A stretch of DNA of 64,000 bases from Algibacter mikhailovii (GTDB lineage: Bacteria; Bacteroidota; Bacteroidia; Flavobacteriales; Flavobacteriaceae): positions 186,001 through 250,000 of the forward strand of contig NZ_BMWZ01000003.1 of NCBI RefSeq assembly GCF_014651495.1, given 5' to 3'. Under the pieces are notes generated by a model that worked only from the letters and a program-made list of their open reading frames with translations, was not told where the DNA came from and made no database searches. Below are positions 1-7,937 of this stretch, in pieces (positions within the stretch are counted from its first letter, which is position 1; the number at the start of each line of letters is the position of its first letter). The position numbers and the translations under genes are program-made.

Positions 1-152
1 GAGCAGCTATTGGGGTTACCGAAAAAACAGATGCTCTGGCCTTAGTAGTAAGCGAGGAGACAGGACATATATCATACTTTAAAGATGGAGAGTTTGTTGT
101 TTTTGAAGACACCAATGAGCTCAATACTATAATTAAGAATGATTTAGCTTAA
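1..152 (+). CDS. cdaA: Diadenylate cyclase CdaA, C-terminal end (5' part outside window)
   Basis: The frame that enters the window at base 3 is open to a TAA at 150-152 and encodes the last 49 or so residues of a protein. The stretch AAIGVTEKTDALALVVSEE, followed by TGHISYFKDGEF, matches the end of the DAC domain of CdaA-type cyclases, which make the second messenger cyclic di-AMP from two ATP at the inner membrane. The catalytic DGA and RHR motifs and the N-terminal membrane helices lie to the left of the window and cannot be checked. The stop codon overlaps the start of the next gene by one base (TAATG), so the two genes are probably translationally coupled. Confidence rests on a short but characteristic tail. 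Confidence 0.75.
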   Translation, partial: AAIGVTEKTDALALVVSEETGHISYFKDGEFVVFEDTNELNTIIKNDLA

Positions 153-931
153 TGTTTTGTAAAAATTGTAACAACAATTTAATTAACCAAGCAGATTACT
201 GCCATAATTGTGGCGAAAAAATAATTAGAAATAGATTAACATTAAAAAATCTATTTCACCTTTACGCGCAGACCTTTTTTAATTTTGATAATAAATTTTT
301 TCAAACCTTTGTTAACCTATTTTCAAAACCGGAAGTTGTTGTTACAGCATATATTGATGGCGTAAGAAAAAAGTACATCAATGTTATTAGCTATTTTGCT
401 TTAGCTCTAACATTAGTAGGTCTTGAATATTATATTATCAATAATTACTTCCCTGGATTTTCTGACTTATCAACAGTAACAGCAAAAGGCACAGAACACT
501 TTACCAATTCTGTGTTAAAGTTTATACAAGGTCATCAATCATTACTTCTAATAGGTATGATTCCCGTTTTTGCCTTTTTGATTAAAGGTGTTTTTTACAA
601 AATTACAACCTATAATTATACTGAGTTATTAGTAGTTCTTATTTATGTTTTTGCCCACACCACAATTATAACAGCTATTATTTCTATAATTTCTGCTGCC
701 TTTGGTTTAAAATTAAGTGCTATTGGGTATGAATTAATTGTTTTAAAAACGGTGTATTTATTTTATGTTTTAAAACGATTATACCGTTTAAACTTAAAAA
801 CAACAATAGTAAAGACCTTACTATTTTTCATATTAGTAGTTTGTCTATATTTTGTATTAATTATCGCTTTAACAGCAGTCTTTTACGTCATCAAAGGTCC
901 TGACTTTTTGGAAAACCTAATTACCTCGTAA
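152..931 (+). CDS. DUF3667 family zinc-ribbon membrane protein
   Basis: The 259-residue product starts with two CxxC pairs (FCKNCNNN and DYCHNCGEK), a short zinc ribbon, followed by a conserved RLTLKNLF segment and about five hydrophobic helices (near residues 78-98, 128-150, 160-182, 190-210 and 222-250). This layout fits DUF3667, a membrane family common in Bacteroidota with no assigned function. The start codon overlaps the stop of the cyclic-di-AMP synthase gene, which suggests co-transcription. The 3' end is three bases from the end of the convergent ABC exporter gene, leaving no room for a terminator. No biochemical role can be stated. Confidence 0.75.
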   Translation: MFCKNCNNNLINQADYCHNCGEKIIRNRLTLKNLFHLYAQTFFNFDNKFFQTFVNLFSKPEVVVTAYIDGVRKKYINVISYFALALTLVGLEYYIINNYFPGFSDLSTVTAKGTEHFTNSVLKFIQGHQSLLLIGMIPVFAFLIKGVFYKITTYNYTELLVVLIYVFAHTTIITAIISIISAAFGLKLSAIGYELIVLKTVYLFYVLKRLYRLNLKTTIVKTLLFFILVVCLYFVLIIALTAVFYVIKGPDFLENLITS

Positions 932-934
932 TGA

Positions 935-2701
935 CTATGCAAGCTCTTCCTGCAAAAATTGCACTTCATATAGGTTTTTATAATACCCATTGTCTTTATT
1001 AAGTAACTCAGCATGCGTGCCCTGCTCAACAATTTCACCAGAATCCATAACAATAATTTTATCAGCTTTTTTAACCGTTGCTAATCTATGGGCAATCACA
1101 ATAGAGCTGCGACCTTTTGTAATTTTATCCGTAGCATTTTGGATCAATTGTTCAGAATACGAGTCAACCGAAGATGTAGCTTCATCTAATACTAAAATAC
1201 TTGGATTGGTAACATAAGCTCTTAAAAAAGAAATGAGTTGGCGCTGTCCAGAAGACAACATTACACCCCGTTCTTTCACATTATAATGATATCCATTTGG
1301 CAGAGACATTATAAAATCATGAATTCCTATATCCTTTGCTGCTTGAAAAACTTGTTCTTCAGTTATTTCAGGGTGATTTAAGGTAATATTATTCATAATC
1401 GTATCTGCAAATAAAAACACATCTTGCAGTACCACGGCAATTTGTGTTCTTAAAGACGATAAAGTCACAGCTTTAATATTCGTGCCATCAACCATTATGG
1501 AGCCTTCTTTTATCTCGTAAAAACGATTCAATAAATTAATAATAGTAGATTTCCCAGCCCCCGTGGCTCCAACTATTGCAACCGTTTCTCCAGCGGCTAC
1601 ATCAAATGAAATACCTTTTAATACAGGTTCATCCTCCACATAATTAAAATAAACGTTTTTAAACGAAATTTCCCCTTTAAAATGTTCTGCTACATGCGTG
1701 CCTGAATCATCAATCTGCGATGTGGTATCAATCACTTTAAAAACTCTCGCTGCGGCTACCATACCCATTTGAAGCGTATTAAACTTATCTGCTATTTGAC
1801 GCAATGGTCTAAATAACATGGGAATGAACATTATGAATGAAATTAAAATACCTTGTGTTACGCTACCATCTAAAACTACATTTAATCCGCCATACCAAGC
1901 TACTAGGCCTATGGTTATAGATGAAGATAAATCTGCCAATGGAAAGAAAATAGAGTTATACCAAACGGTTTTTAGCCAACCTTTTTTATGCCGCTCATTT
2001 ATTGCCTTAAAATTTTGAGACTCTATAGACTCCCGCGTAAAAAGCTGTAATATTTTCATCCCCGTAATACGCTCTTGAACAAATGAATTTAAATTAGACA
2101 CTTCAGTTCTAACTTCCTCAAAAGCCCTTTTCATATACTTCTGAAAAATTCGAGTGGCATAAAGCAATATGGGTAGCATTAAAAACACAATTAAACTTAA
2201 TTTCAGATTGGTAAAAACCATAAAACCAAAAACCACAGCCATGGTTAATAGATCTCTTACAATCATGAAAAGTCCCTGACCAAAAATATCGGCGATACGC
2301 TCCATATCAGTCACAGCGCGTGTAATTAAAACACCTACCGAGGAATTGTCATAGTATTTCATTTTAAACCGCAATAAATGATCAAAGAGCTTTACTCTAA
2401 CATCCATTACTAAATTTTGACCTAACCAAGTGGCGTAATAAATAAAAAGTAACTGAAAAAAAGTTTGAAGAATAAGTACGGCTAACATGAGTATGATGAA
2501 GTACAAAAAATTTTCAGCTTCTTGTTTAGCAATACTTTCATCAATAGCATACTGCGTTATTTTAGGTGTTGCTACGCTAAAAACAGCCAACATAATCACA
2601 AGAATTATCAGACCAAAAAATATTAACCTGTATGGCTTTATATATTCAAAAAGGCGCTTGAATAACTTAAAATCAAAAACAGTGTCTTTTCCTTTACCCA
2701 T
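935..2701 (-). CDS. ABC exporter, fused permease and ATPase (MsbA-like)
   Basis: The 588-residue protein is a half-size ABC exporter. A six-helix transmembrane domain fills residues 20-310, and the nucleotide-binding domain begins near 345. Visible are Walker A (GATGAGKST, about 377-385), the ABC signature written LSSGQRQL (about 486-493), Walker B (ILVLDEATSS, about 507) and the H-loop (IAHRLATVKKAD). It would act as a homodimer in the inner membrane. Lipid, lipid A or drugs are possible substrates; the sequence does not decide. The start codon directly abuts the truA stop codon (bases 2701 and 2702), so truA and this gene are almost certainly one transcript. Confidence 0.88.
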   Translation of the reverse strand: MGKGKDTVFDFKLFKRLFEYIKPYRLIFFGLIILVIMLAVFSVATPKITQYAIDESIAKQEAENFLYFIILMLAVLILQTFFQLLFIYYATWLGQNLVMDVRVKLFDHLLRFKMKYYDNSSVGVLITRAVTDMERIADIFGQGLFMIVRDLLTMAVVFGFMVFTNLKLSLIVFLMLPILLYATRIFQKYMKRAFEEVRTEVSNLNSFVQERITGMKILQLFTRESIESQNFKAINERHKKGWLKTVWYNSIFFPLADLSSSITIGLVAWYGGLNVVLDGSVTQGILISFIMFIPMLFRPLRQIADKFNTLQMGMVAAARVFKVIDTTSQIDDSGTHVAEHFKGEISFKNVYFNYVEDEPVLKGISFDVAAGETVAIVGATGAGKSTIINLLNRFYEIKEGSIMVDGTNIKAVTLSSLRTQIAVVLQDVFLFADTIMNNITLNHPEITEEQVFQAAKDIGIHDFIMSLPNGYHYNVKERGVMLSSGQRQLISFLRAYVTNPSILVLDEATSSVDSYSEQLIQNATDKITKGRSSIVIAHRLATVKKADKIIVMDSGEIVEQGTHAELLNKDNGYYKNLYEVQFLQEELA

Positions 2702-3445
2702 CTATAGTTTTATATCCTCAGGATATTCAATTTTTGTTAAATATAAAGCATGTGCCGGTACAGAAAAACCAGCTTCACTCCTATTTTTAGATTTAATAAT
2801 ACTGTGCAAATCAGCAACTTCTGTTTTACCTATTCCAATATTAATCATGGTTCCAACAATGGCCCGTACCATATTACGTAAAAAACGATTTGCTTGAATT
2901 TCAAAATGAAGCTCATCATCCTTATAGCGCCAACGGGCTTTCATTATCTCACAATTATACGTTTTTACATCGGTATTACTTTTTGAAAAGCATTGAAAAT
3001 CTTTATACTGAAATAAAACTTCAGCCCCTTCATTCATTTTATCAATATCCAAAACCTTCTTAACGTAATAACTGGTATCAGTGGTAAAAGCGTTCTTTTT
3101 TATGTTAACCTTGTATACATAAGTTCTACTTAAAGCCTCAAAACGTGCGTGCACCTCTGGCTTCACTTTAAATATACTATGAATAGCTATATCAACCGGT
3201 AAAAAAGAATTCAATTTAAAAACCAATTCTTTTTCTTTAAAAATAAGATCGGAATCAAAGTGTGCAAACATTTGGATGGCATGCACGCCAGTATCTGTCC
3301 TGCCCGCTCCCATAATAGCAATTTTACTTCCTAAAATTGTAGATAAGCCATTCTCAATAACTTCTTGAACTGAAATATCATGAGGCTGGATTTGCCAACC
3401 ATGATAGGATTTACCGTTATACGAAAGTTCTATAAAATACCTCAA
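2702..3445 (-). CDS. truA: tRNA pseudouridine(38-40) synthase TruA
   Basis: The 247-residue protein has the TruA opening RYFIELSYNGKSYHGWQ and the active-site motif GAGRTDTGVHA, whose Asp is the catalytic residue that isomerises uridines 38-40 of the tRNA anticodon arm. The later motif ANRFLRNMVRAIVGT is also typical. The start is a TTG codon at 3443-3445: there is no ATG near it, an in-frame TAG lies immediately upstream, and the family consensus begins exactly here. The bases before the TTG read GGAGGTAG, an unusually strong Shine-Dalgarno-like sequence for a flavobacterium, though only 3 bases separate GGAGG from the start. The gene is first in a two-gene unit with the ABC exporter. Confidence 0.95.
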   Translation of the reverse strand: MRYFIELSYNGKSYHGWQIQPHDISVQEVIENGLSTILGSKIAIMGAGRTDTGVHAIQMFAHFDSDLIFKEKELVFKLNSFLPVDIAIHSIFKVKPEVHARFEALSRTYVYKVNIKKNAFTTDTSYYVKKVLDIDKMNEGAEVLFQYKDFQCFSKSNTDVKTYNCEIMKARWRYKDDELHFEIQANRFLRNMVRAIVGTMINIGIGKTEVADLHSIIKSKNRSEAGFSVPAHALYLTKIEYPEDIKL

Positions 3446-3576
3446 CTACCTCCTATTTTTGTAAGAACACAAAGATAATGAGATAAGTGATTCTAAAAAC
3501 AGCATTATTCTTAAATAAATAATAAATATTAGTATTCTGCTATCACGTTTTAATACGTTGACGTTAATTAAAATTG

Positions 3577-5889
3577 TTAGTATAAAATATTAAGTTTTTG
3601 CTGGTCTTCTATCTTAATAATCCCAGAATTAATAATGGTATTATTCATTTGATGGTTGTTCTTTTCTCCCCAGAGGAGCGCAACAAGTTTAATAGGATTA
3701 TTTTTGAATGTGTTATTGTTTAATGTCACATTAACAATGCCTCGTGTTTGGATTAAAATCCCATTACTATCGGCATTTCCACATCGTGTAAAAGTGCTAT
3801 TATATACATTTAAACATCCACCAATAGTAGACTCATCATAGCCATCTCTAAAAAAATTTATAACATTGCCTTTTACATTCTCAAATTCACAATGGTCAAA
3901 CGTTACCATTTCGGCATTATAATCGCCTTTTAAATCTGCAGCCAATTCGATACCGTTTTTACAATTTTTTATAATTGTATTTTTAATGTGTATAGAGTCC
4001 GCAAAAGATCCTTTCGTCGCTTTAAGAACATAATCAAAGCCATTAATTGTACACCCCTCCATAAACAAGCTGTAATTTGAAAACATTTTTTCCTTTAAAG
4101 GGGCAAAAGTAAACTTGTTCTTAGAACTAATAAGTATTAAATTTTCTAATTTAATATTGCCTCTAGGATTCATTTCGAAGGCAGAAGAATCATCTGTTCC
4201 TGTAAAAACTAGTTTTACCTTATTTTTAGTATCCTTGGCGCGAATGACGATTTTTTTATCAATTTTAAGACTTTCTCCTATAGTGTAAAGCGAATCCGTT
4301 AACTCGATAATATCACCATCTGCGGCTTGAAGGATTTTATCAGCAAGTTCATTTTCAGCTGATGAAGCTAAAAACACCTTTTGATTATTAGCAGTTTCTT
4401 TAGGTGAAAACCAATCAGGGCCATATTTTTTCTTATCTATCTTAAATTTTTCTGCCAAAAACAGATTATTGATAGCTCCTATGGTATTCTTATCGGTTCT
4501 TGAGGAACCAAAAATATCGTTCTGAATTTTATTAAAATCATAGCCTTCATAAACTTCATTTAAGATCGGATTTTTGGCGTCCTCTGGGGCATATAACCAA
4601 TCATTTATCTTTTTCATTTTTAAGGTTCCATTCTGGAACACATCATACGTAGTATATTTGATATTGTTGTTGTCAATCAAATTATTCTTGAACCGTATAC
4701 CGTCAATTTTGCTATGATTAATAACAGGTGATTCATCCTTCTTAGTATTATAAATGATATTATTTGCTACAATAGAACGAATTGGAGGGGCCGAGCGAAT
4801 TTCGCTAATTGGAAGCACATCTGCACTTTTTATGTTTTGACCAACTCCTATTTGCCATGGTGATTTACAATCTACCCAAGTATTATAAGTCACCACAACA
4901 TCTGAAACTTGCAGATATCGGTTTAAAGGCGTCATGGGAATGCCATTCATAATAGCAAGAGGTGCTCTAAAATTTGAGCCATTAATTTTGTAAAAATAGT
5001 TATTGGTAATCCAATGGCCTGTATTTACTACCCTAATTCCGCCATAAAAGTCAGATTCATCACCCCCAATAAAAATATTACCATCTACCGAGGAGTAACT
5101 TCCATGTCTTAACACAAGTGAACCTTCACATTTGTAAAAAATATTATTCTTGAATGAGTTAAAATTTGTTTTATCAGAAATAATTTCAACTTCCCCATTA
5201 CAGGCTTCAAAATAATTATTAGATACATTAACAAATCCAGGAGATACTCGTGTTTTACTATCTCCAACCCTGATGGTCTCAGCTCTGGGCCCTCCCTTTC
5301 TTGGACGTGGCCCAAAATAATTATCTACTATTTGATGGTACGTATTTATATGCTCATTGCCAGTAAAAAAAACTCTTAAGGTTTCTCCATCATTAGATTT
5401 TCCAGTTATGTAACAATGGTCTAATTTATTATGTTTTCCGTAAAACACAATCCATCGATCATTTATTAATCTATTTGGCTTAGTAAAACCATCAATGACA
5501 GTGCTGGTTACCCTACAATGGTTTGCCGTACTATCTTCACCAATCATGTATCGAATTATCGCGTTTTTTGGAGAATAGCCATTTCTGAAATACAAGCCTT
5601 TTACGTTAAGGTATTCGCCACCTAGATGAAGAAAGGAAGCGCCCTCAATAAAAACCTTTCCTGGAGTTTCCGCCCGTAAGGTAATTGGCCGGTCTTTTGT
5701 GCCTATGCCATAGAAGTTAATCTTTGCATCTTGCCATACCCCGTTCTTGAGAACGATATCATCACCGGGAGCTACTTGTTCAATGGCTAACTCTAATTCT
5801 TCCAAATCTTTCACATAAATACTTTTTATTTTTTTTTCACAAGAAAAAAGCAGAAGTACTGCGCTTATAAAAAGAATGGCGTTTTTCAT
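3577..5889 (-). CDS. PL6 family alginate lyase (chondroitinase-B fold), lipoprotein
   Basis: The 770-residue product begins with a lipoprotein signal (lipobox LLFSC, Cys about 17) and folds as a right-handed beta-helix by its many short N-rich turns. Residues 25-400 match polysaccharide lyase family 6. The catalytic Lys and Arg are visible as K240 in EIISDK and R261 in LVLRHG, 21 residues apart, the same spacing as in known PL6 enzymes, and nearby acidic residues (ETIRVG, NGEVEI) fit the calcium site. A second beta-helix region (about 500-760) gives the two-domain length of subfamily 1 alginate lyases. It would cut alginate by beta-elimination on the cell surface or in the periplasm. Dermatan-type activity is the alternative. 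No other alginate gene is nearby. Confidence 0.85.
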   Translation of the reverse strand: MKNAILFISAVLLLFSCEKKIKSIYVKDLEELELAIEQVAPGDDIVLKNGVWQDAKINFYGIGTKDRPITLRAETPGKVFIEGASFLHLGGEYLNVKGLYFRNGYSPKNAIIRYMIGEDSTANHCRVTSTVIDGFTKPNRLINDRWIVFYGKHNKLDHCYITGKSNDGETLRVFFTGNEHINTYHQIVDNYFGPRPRKGGPRAETIRVGDSKTRVSPGFVNVSNNYFEACNGEVEIISDKTNFNSFKNNIFYKCEGSLVLRHGSYSSVDGNIFIGGDESDFYGGIRVVNTGHWITNNYFYKINGSNFRAPLAIMNGIPMTPLNRYLQVSDVVVTYNTWVDCKSPWQIGVGQNIKSADVLPISEIRSAPPIRSIVANNIIYNTKKDESPVINHSKIDGIRFKNNLIDNNNIKYTTYDVFQNGTLKMKKINDWLYAPEDAKNPILNEVYEGYDFNKIQNDIFGSSRTDKNTIGAINNLFLAEKFKIDKKKYGPDWFSPKETANNQKVFLASSAENELADKILQAADGDIIELTDSLYTIGESLKIDKKIVIRAKDTKNKVKLVFTGTDDSSAFEMNPRGNIKLENLILISSKNKFTFAPLKEKMFSNYSLFMEGCTINGFDYVLKATKGSFADSIHIKNTIIKNCKNGIELAADLKGDYNAEMVTFDHCEFENVKGNVINFFRDGYDESTIGGCLNVYNSTFTRCGNADSNGILIQTRGIVNVTLNNNTFKNNPIKLVALLWGEKNNHQMNNTIINSGIIKIEDQQKLNILY

Positions 5890-5996
5890 CTGTAGACTTA
5901 CTTTTATTTGATAGAAGTAAATGTATAGAAAATTTCTATTAATTTATTGCAGAAGAATTATATGGATAATTTAACTCAATAAATCCTAGACGCCTG

Positions 5997-6031
5997 TTTG
6001 TAAAAGATTAAAACAATTATCTCTAACTTTA
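5997..6031 (+). promoter_or_regulatory. Candidate Bacteroidota-type promoter for the phosphodiesterase gene
   Basis: TTTG at 5997-6000 is followed after 23 bases by TAACTTTA at 6024-6031, one base off the TAnnTTTG -7 consensus. The ATG at 6057 lies about 25 bases downstream. The prediction is by eye only. Confidence 0.45.
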
Positions 6032-6056
6032 CCAATCTACTATACAAGTATAATTG

Positions 6057-6560
6057 ATGACTAAAATTTTACTCCTTTCTGACACCCATGGTTACATTGA
6101 TAATGATATTTTAAAATATGTAAAACAAGCGGATGAAGTATGGCATGCTGGTGATATTGGTGACTTAAAAGTCACTGATGCTATTAAAGAATTAAAACCC
6201 TTGCGTGCTGTTTATGGCAACATTGATGATGCTAAAACACGTGGTGAGTTTCCAGAACACAACCGTTTTATGTGTGAAGATGTTGATGTATGGATAACCC
6301 ATATTGGGGGCTATCCACCAAAATATAATACCAAAGTCATTACTGACATCAAACAAAACCCACCAAGACTGTTTATTTGCGGACATTCACACATACTAAA
6401 AGTTATGCCAGATAAAAACTTACACCTTATTCATATGAATCCGGGAGCAGCTGGTAAACACGGGTTTCACAAAACACGAACAATGCTCAGATTTACTATA
6501 GACGGAAAAAAAATTGACAATTTAGAGGTTATTGAATTTCCTGTAAGGCATCCTAAATAA
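6057..6560 (+). CDS. YfcE/MJ0936-type metallophosphoesterase
   Basis: The product of about 167 residues contains the calcineurin-like metal-binding series of this family: SDTHG near the N-terminus, HAGDIGD, VYGNID, then THIGGYP, CGHSHI and HMNPGA. These residues bind two divalent metals and hydrolyse phosphodiester bonds in the cytoplasm; the natural substrate of this subfamily is unclear. The open frame extends three bases further to a TTG at 6054, but the ATG at 6057 is the better start. The gene stands alone, divergent from the PL6 gene, with its own candidate promoter. Confidence 0.88.
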   Translation: MTKILLLSDTHGYIDNDILKYVKQADEVWHAGDIGDLKVTDAIKELKPLRAVYGNIDDAKTRGEFPEHNRFMCEDVDVWITHIGGYPPKYNTKVITDIKQNPPRLFICGHSHILKVMPDKNLHLIHMNPGAAGKHGFHKTRTMLRFTIDGKKIDNLEVIEFPVRHPK

Positions 6561-6570
6561 CGAGCCCTTT

Positions 6571-6606
6571 TTTGTCATGCCATTTTAGTATTAAGTTGTA
6601 GCTTTG
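6571..6606 (+). promoter_or_regulatory. Candidate promoter of the FKBP gene, TTTG / TAGCTTTG
   Basis: A perfect -7 box TAGCTTTG lies at 6599-6606, with TTTG at 6571-6574, 24 bases upstream (slightly wider than usual). It places transcription start near 6612 and supports translation from the ATG at 6631 rather than the earlier TTG at 6604, which lies inside the -7 box. Confidence 0.55.
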
Positions 6607-6630
6607 TCAACTTATAAATTATATATAATT

Positions 6631-7059
6631 ATGAGTTTAGTAAAAGAAAATGACACCGTAAAAGTACATTATACGGGTACATTAAGTAATGGTCAAGTCT
6701 TTGATAGTTCTTTAGAAAGAGAACCTTTAGAAATCACTTTAGGTCAAGGTTTGCTTATCCCTGGTTTTGAAAAAGGTTTAGTAGATATGGCGGTTAACCA
6801 AAAGAAAACTATAAACATTCCTGTAGATGAAGCTTATGGTGAGATTAATAACGAATTATTTTATAATGTAGGTAAAGATCAATTACCTCCAGAAATGACT
6901 CCTGAGGTTGGTATGGCTTTAGCTTCAAAAGGACCTGATGGTAAAGAAGTACAATTTAGAGTGGCTGAAGTAAATGACGACCATATAGTTGTGGATGCAA
7001 ATCACCCATTAGCAGGTCAAGCATTAACCTTTGAACTAGAACTTATTGACATAGCTTAA
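6631..7059 (+). CDS. FKBP-type peptidyl-prolyl isomerase, SlyD-like
   Basis: The 142-residue protein shows the SlyD pattern: VKVHYTGTLSNGQVFDSS, the LIPGFEKGLVDM segment of the FKBP active site, then an inserted flap domain (about 65-120, DEAYGE through VDANHPLAGQ) and the closing FELELIDI strand. It would catalyse cis-trans isomerisation of prolyl bonds and act as a chaperone in the cytoplasm, as no signal peptide is present. The His-rich nickel-binding tail of E. coli SlyD is missing. The open frame begins earlier at a TTG (6604), but that codon overlaps the promoter -7 box, so the ATG at 6631 is chosen. Confidence 0.9.
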   Translation: MSLVKENDTVKVHYTGTLSNGQVFDSSLEREPLEITLGQGLLIPGFEKGLVDMAVNQKKTINIPVDEAYGEINNELFYNVGKDQLPPEMTPEVGMALASKGPDGKEVQFRVAEVNDDHIVVDANHPLAGQALTFELELIDIA

Positions 7060-7086
7060 GTTTTTAGCACAAATCACAATAATTAA

Positions 7087-7117
7087 AAGTCTGCGACCTA
7101 GGTTTCAGACTTTTTTT
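7087..7117 (+). terminator. Rho-independent terminator after the FKBP gene
   Basis: AAGTCTG (7087-7093) pairs with CAGACTT (7106-7112), and seven T follow the CAGAC. It lies 28 bases after the FKBP stop codon. Confidence 0.8.
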
Positions 7118-7131
7118 ATACCATATCACAT

Positions 7132-7161
7132 AAAAAAGCCCAAGATCTTCACCTTGGGCTT
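7132..7161 (-). terminator. Rho-independent terminator after the DUF4293 gene
   Basis: AAGCCCAAG (7136-7144) and CTTGGGCTT (7153-7161) form a nine-pair stem with an 8-base loop. The A-run at 7132-7137 is a T-run on the minus strand. The DUF4293 stop is about 30 bases upstream in the direction of transcription. Confidence 0.85.
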
Positions 7162-7191
7162 ACGCACTAATAATACTAAGATATCAGGTTT

Positions 7192-7602
7192 TTAACGTAA
7201 CCTATCTACAGATTTGACAAGATCTTCATCCTTCTTGATGGCCTTATTGGCTAGGGCCAAAAATACGATAGAAACAATAGGGAGAAGCATCCCAATACCT
7301 TTCTCAGAAACCGCCGTTTCTCCAGATACATTTAGAGATTGGTACACGAAAAATCCTAGTAAAATAAAGTTTAATATGATATTTAGACGTCCCAACATAA
7401 ATTGAGCAATCCTATTTTTAAACATAATTAATGAAATCAAAGATAATAAAGCAGAACCGATAAACAAACCTATATAAACTAAATTATCTTTTGCAAAAAC
7501 AACCGTACCATCGTTGCTAACCCATAAATGGAACACAAAAATAAGTCCTGCAGAAATAATAGCAGCACATAATAAATAAATAGTCTGAATTCGTTGTAAC
7601 AT
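7192..7602 (-). CDS. DUF4293 family membrane protein
   Basis: The 136-residue product begins MLQRIQTIYLLCAA and has four hydrophobic helices (about 5-28, 40-60, 68-90 and 103-120) with a charged C-terminus (KKDEDLVKSVDRLR). This is the DUF4293 pattern, an inner-membrane family of Bacteroidota with unknown function. It stands head to head with rho, an arrangement I recall as common in this phylum. The 3' end is followed by a strong hairpin terminator shared back to back with that of the FKBP gene. Confidence 0.8.
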   Translation of the reverse strand: MLQRIQTIYLLCAAIISAGLIFVFHLWVSNDGTVVFAKDNLVYIGLFIGSALLSLISLIMFKNRIAQFMLGRLNIILNFILLGFFVYQSLNVSGETAVSEKGIGMLLPIVSIVFLALANKAIKKDEDLVKSVDRLR

Positions 7603-7937
7603 CTTACTATAATTATATCAGTTTAATTGACTTAAATAAAACGCTTTTAAAGTTTTCAATTTCAAATTAATAAAAAAAAACAACAATGTTGGTTGACCTT
7701 TTAATTTCTCTCAGAATTTAAAAAGGCATACTTTTTCATTGCTTCAAATTCTACTAATTATTGACATTTGAGCGCAAAAATAGTAGAATTAATGAGAAAA
7801 AATAAAATATTGTTGTATAATTGCATTAATAATTCACAACAATCGCAAAAACAAGCGATTAATTCTTCAGATTTAAAAATCATATTATATGAATACTCAA
7901 CAGAGTATTCGGCACAAAATATTCAATTAAAACATCC
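7603..7937. other. 335-base gap between divergent DUF4293 and rho
   Basis: The region is AT-rich and holds the divergent promoters, but I see no clean TAnnTTTG box. A 63-codon frame at 7768-7959 runs through it and overlaps the rho start; its composition gives no sign of a real protein. The only clear structure is the hairpin at 7891-7910, listed separately. Confidence 0.5.
7891..7910 (+). promoter_or_regulatory. Perfect hairpin in the rho leader
   Basis: GAATACTC (7891-7898) is the exact reverse complement of GAGTATTC (7903-7910), with loop AACA, 27 bases before the rho ATG. No T-run follows, so it is not a terminator. It may control rho translation or mRNA stability; autoregulation of rho is known in other bacteria, but the link here is an inference. 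Confidence 0.5.
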
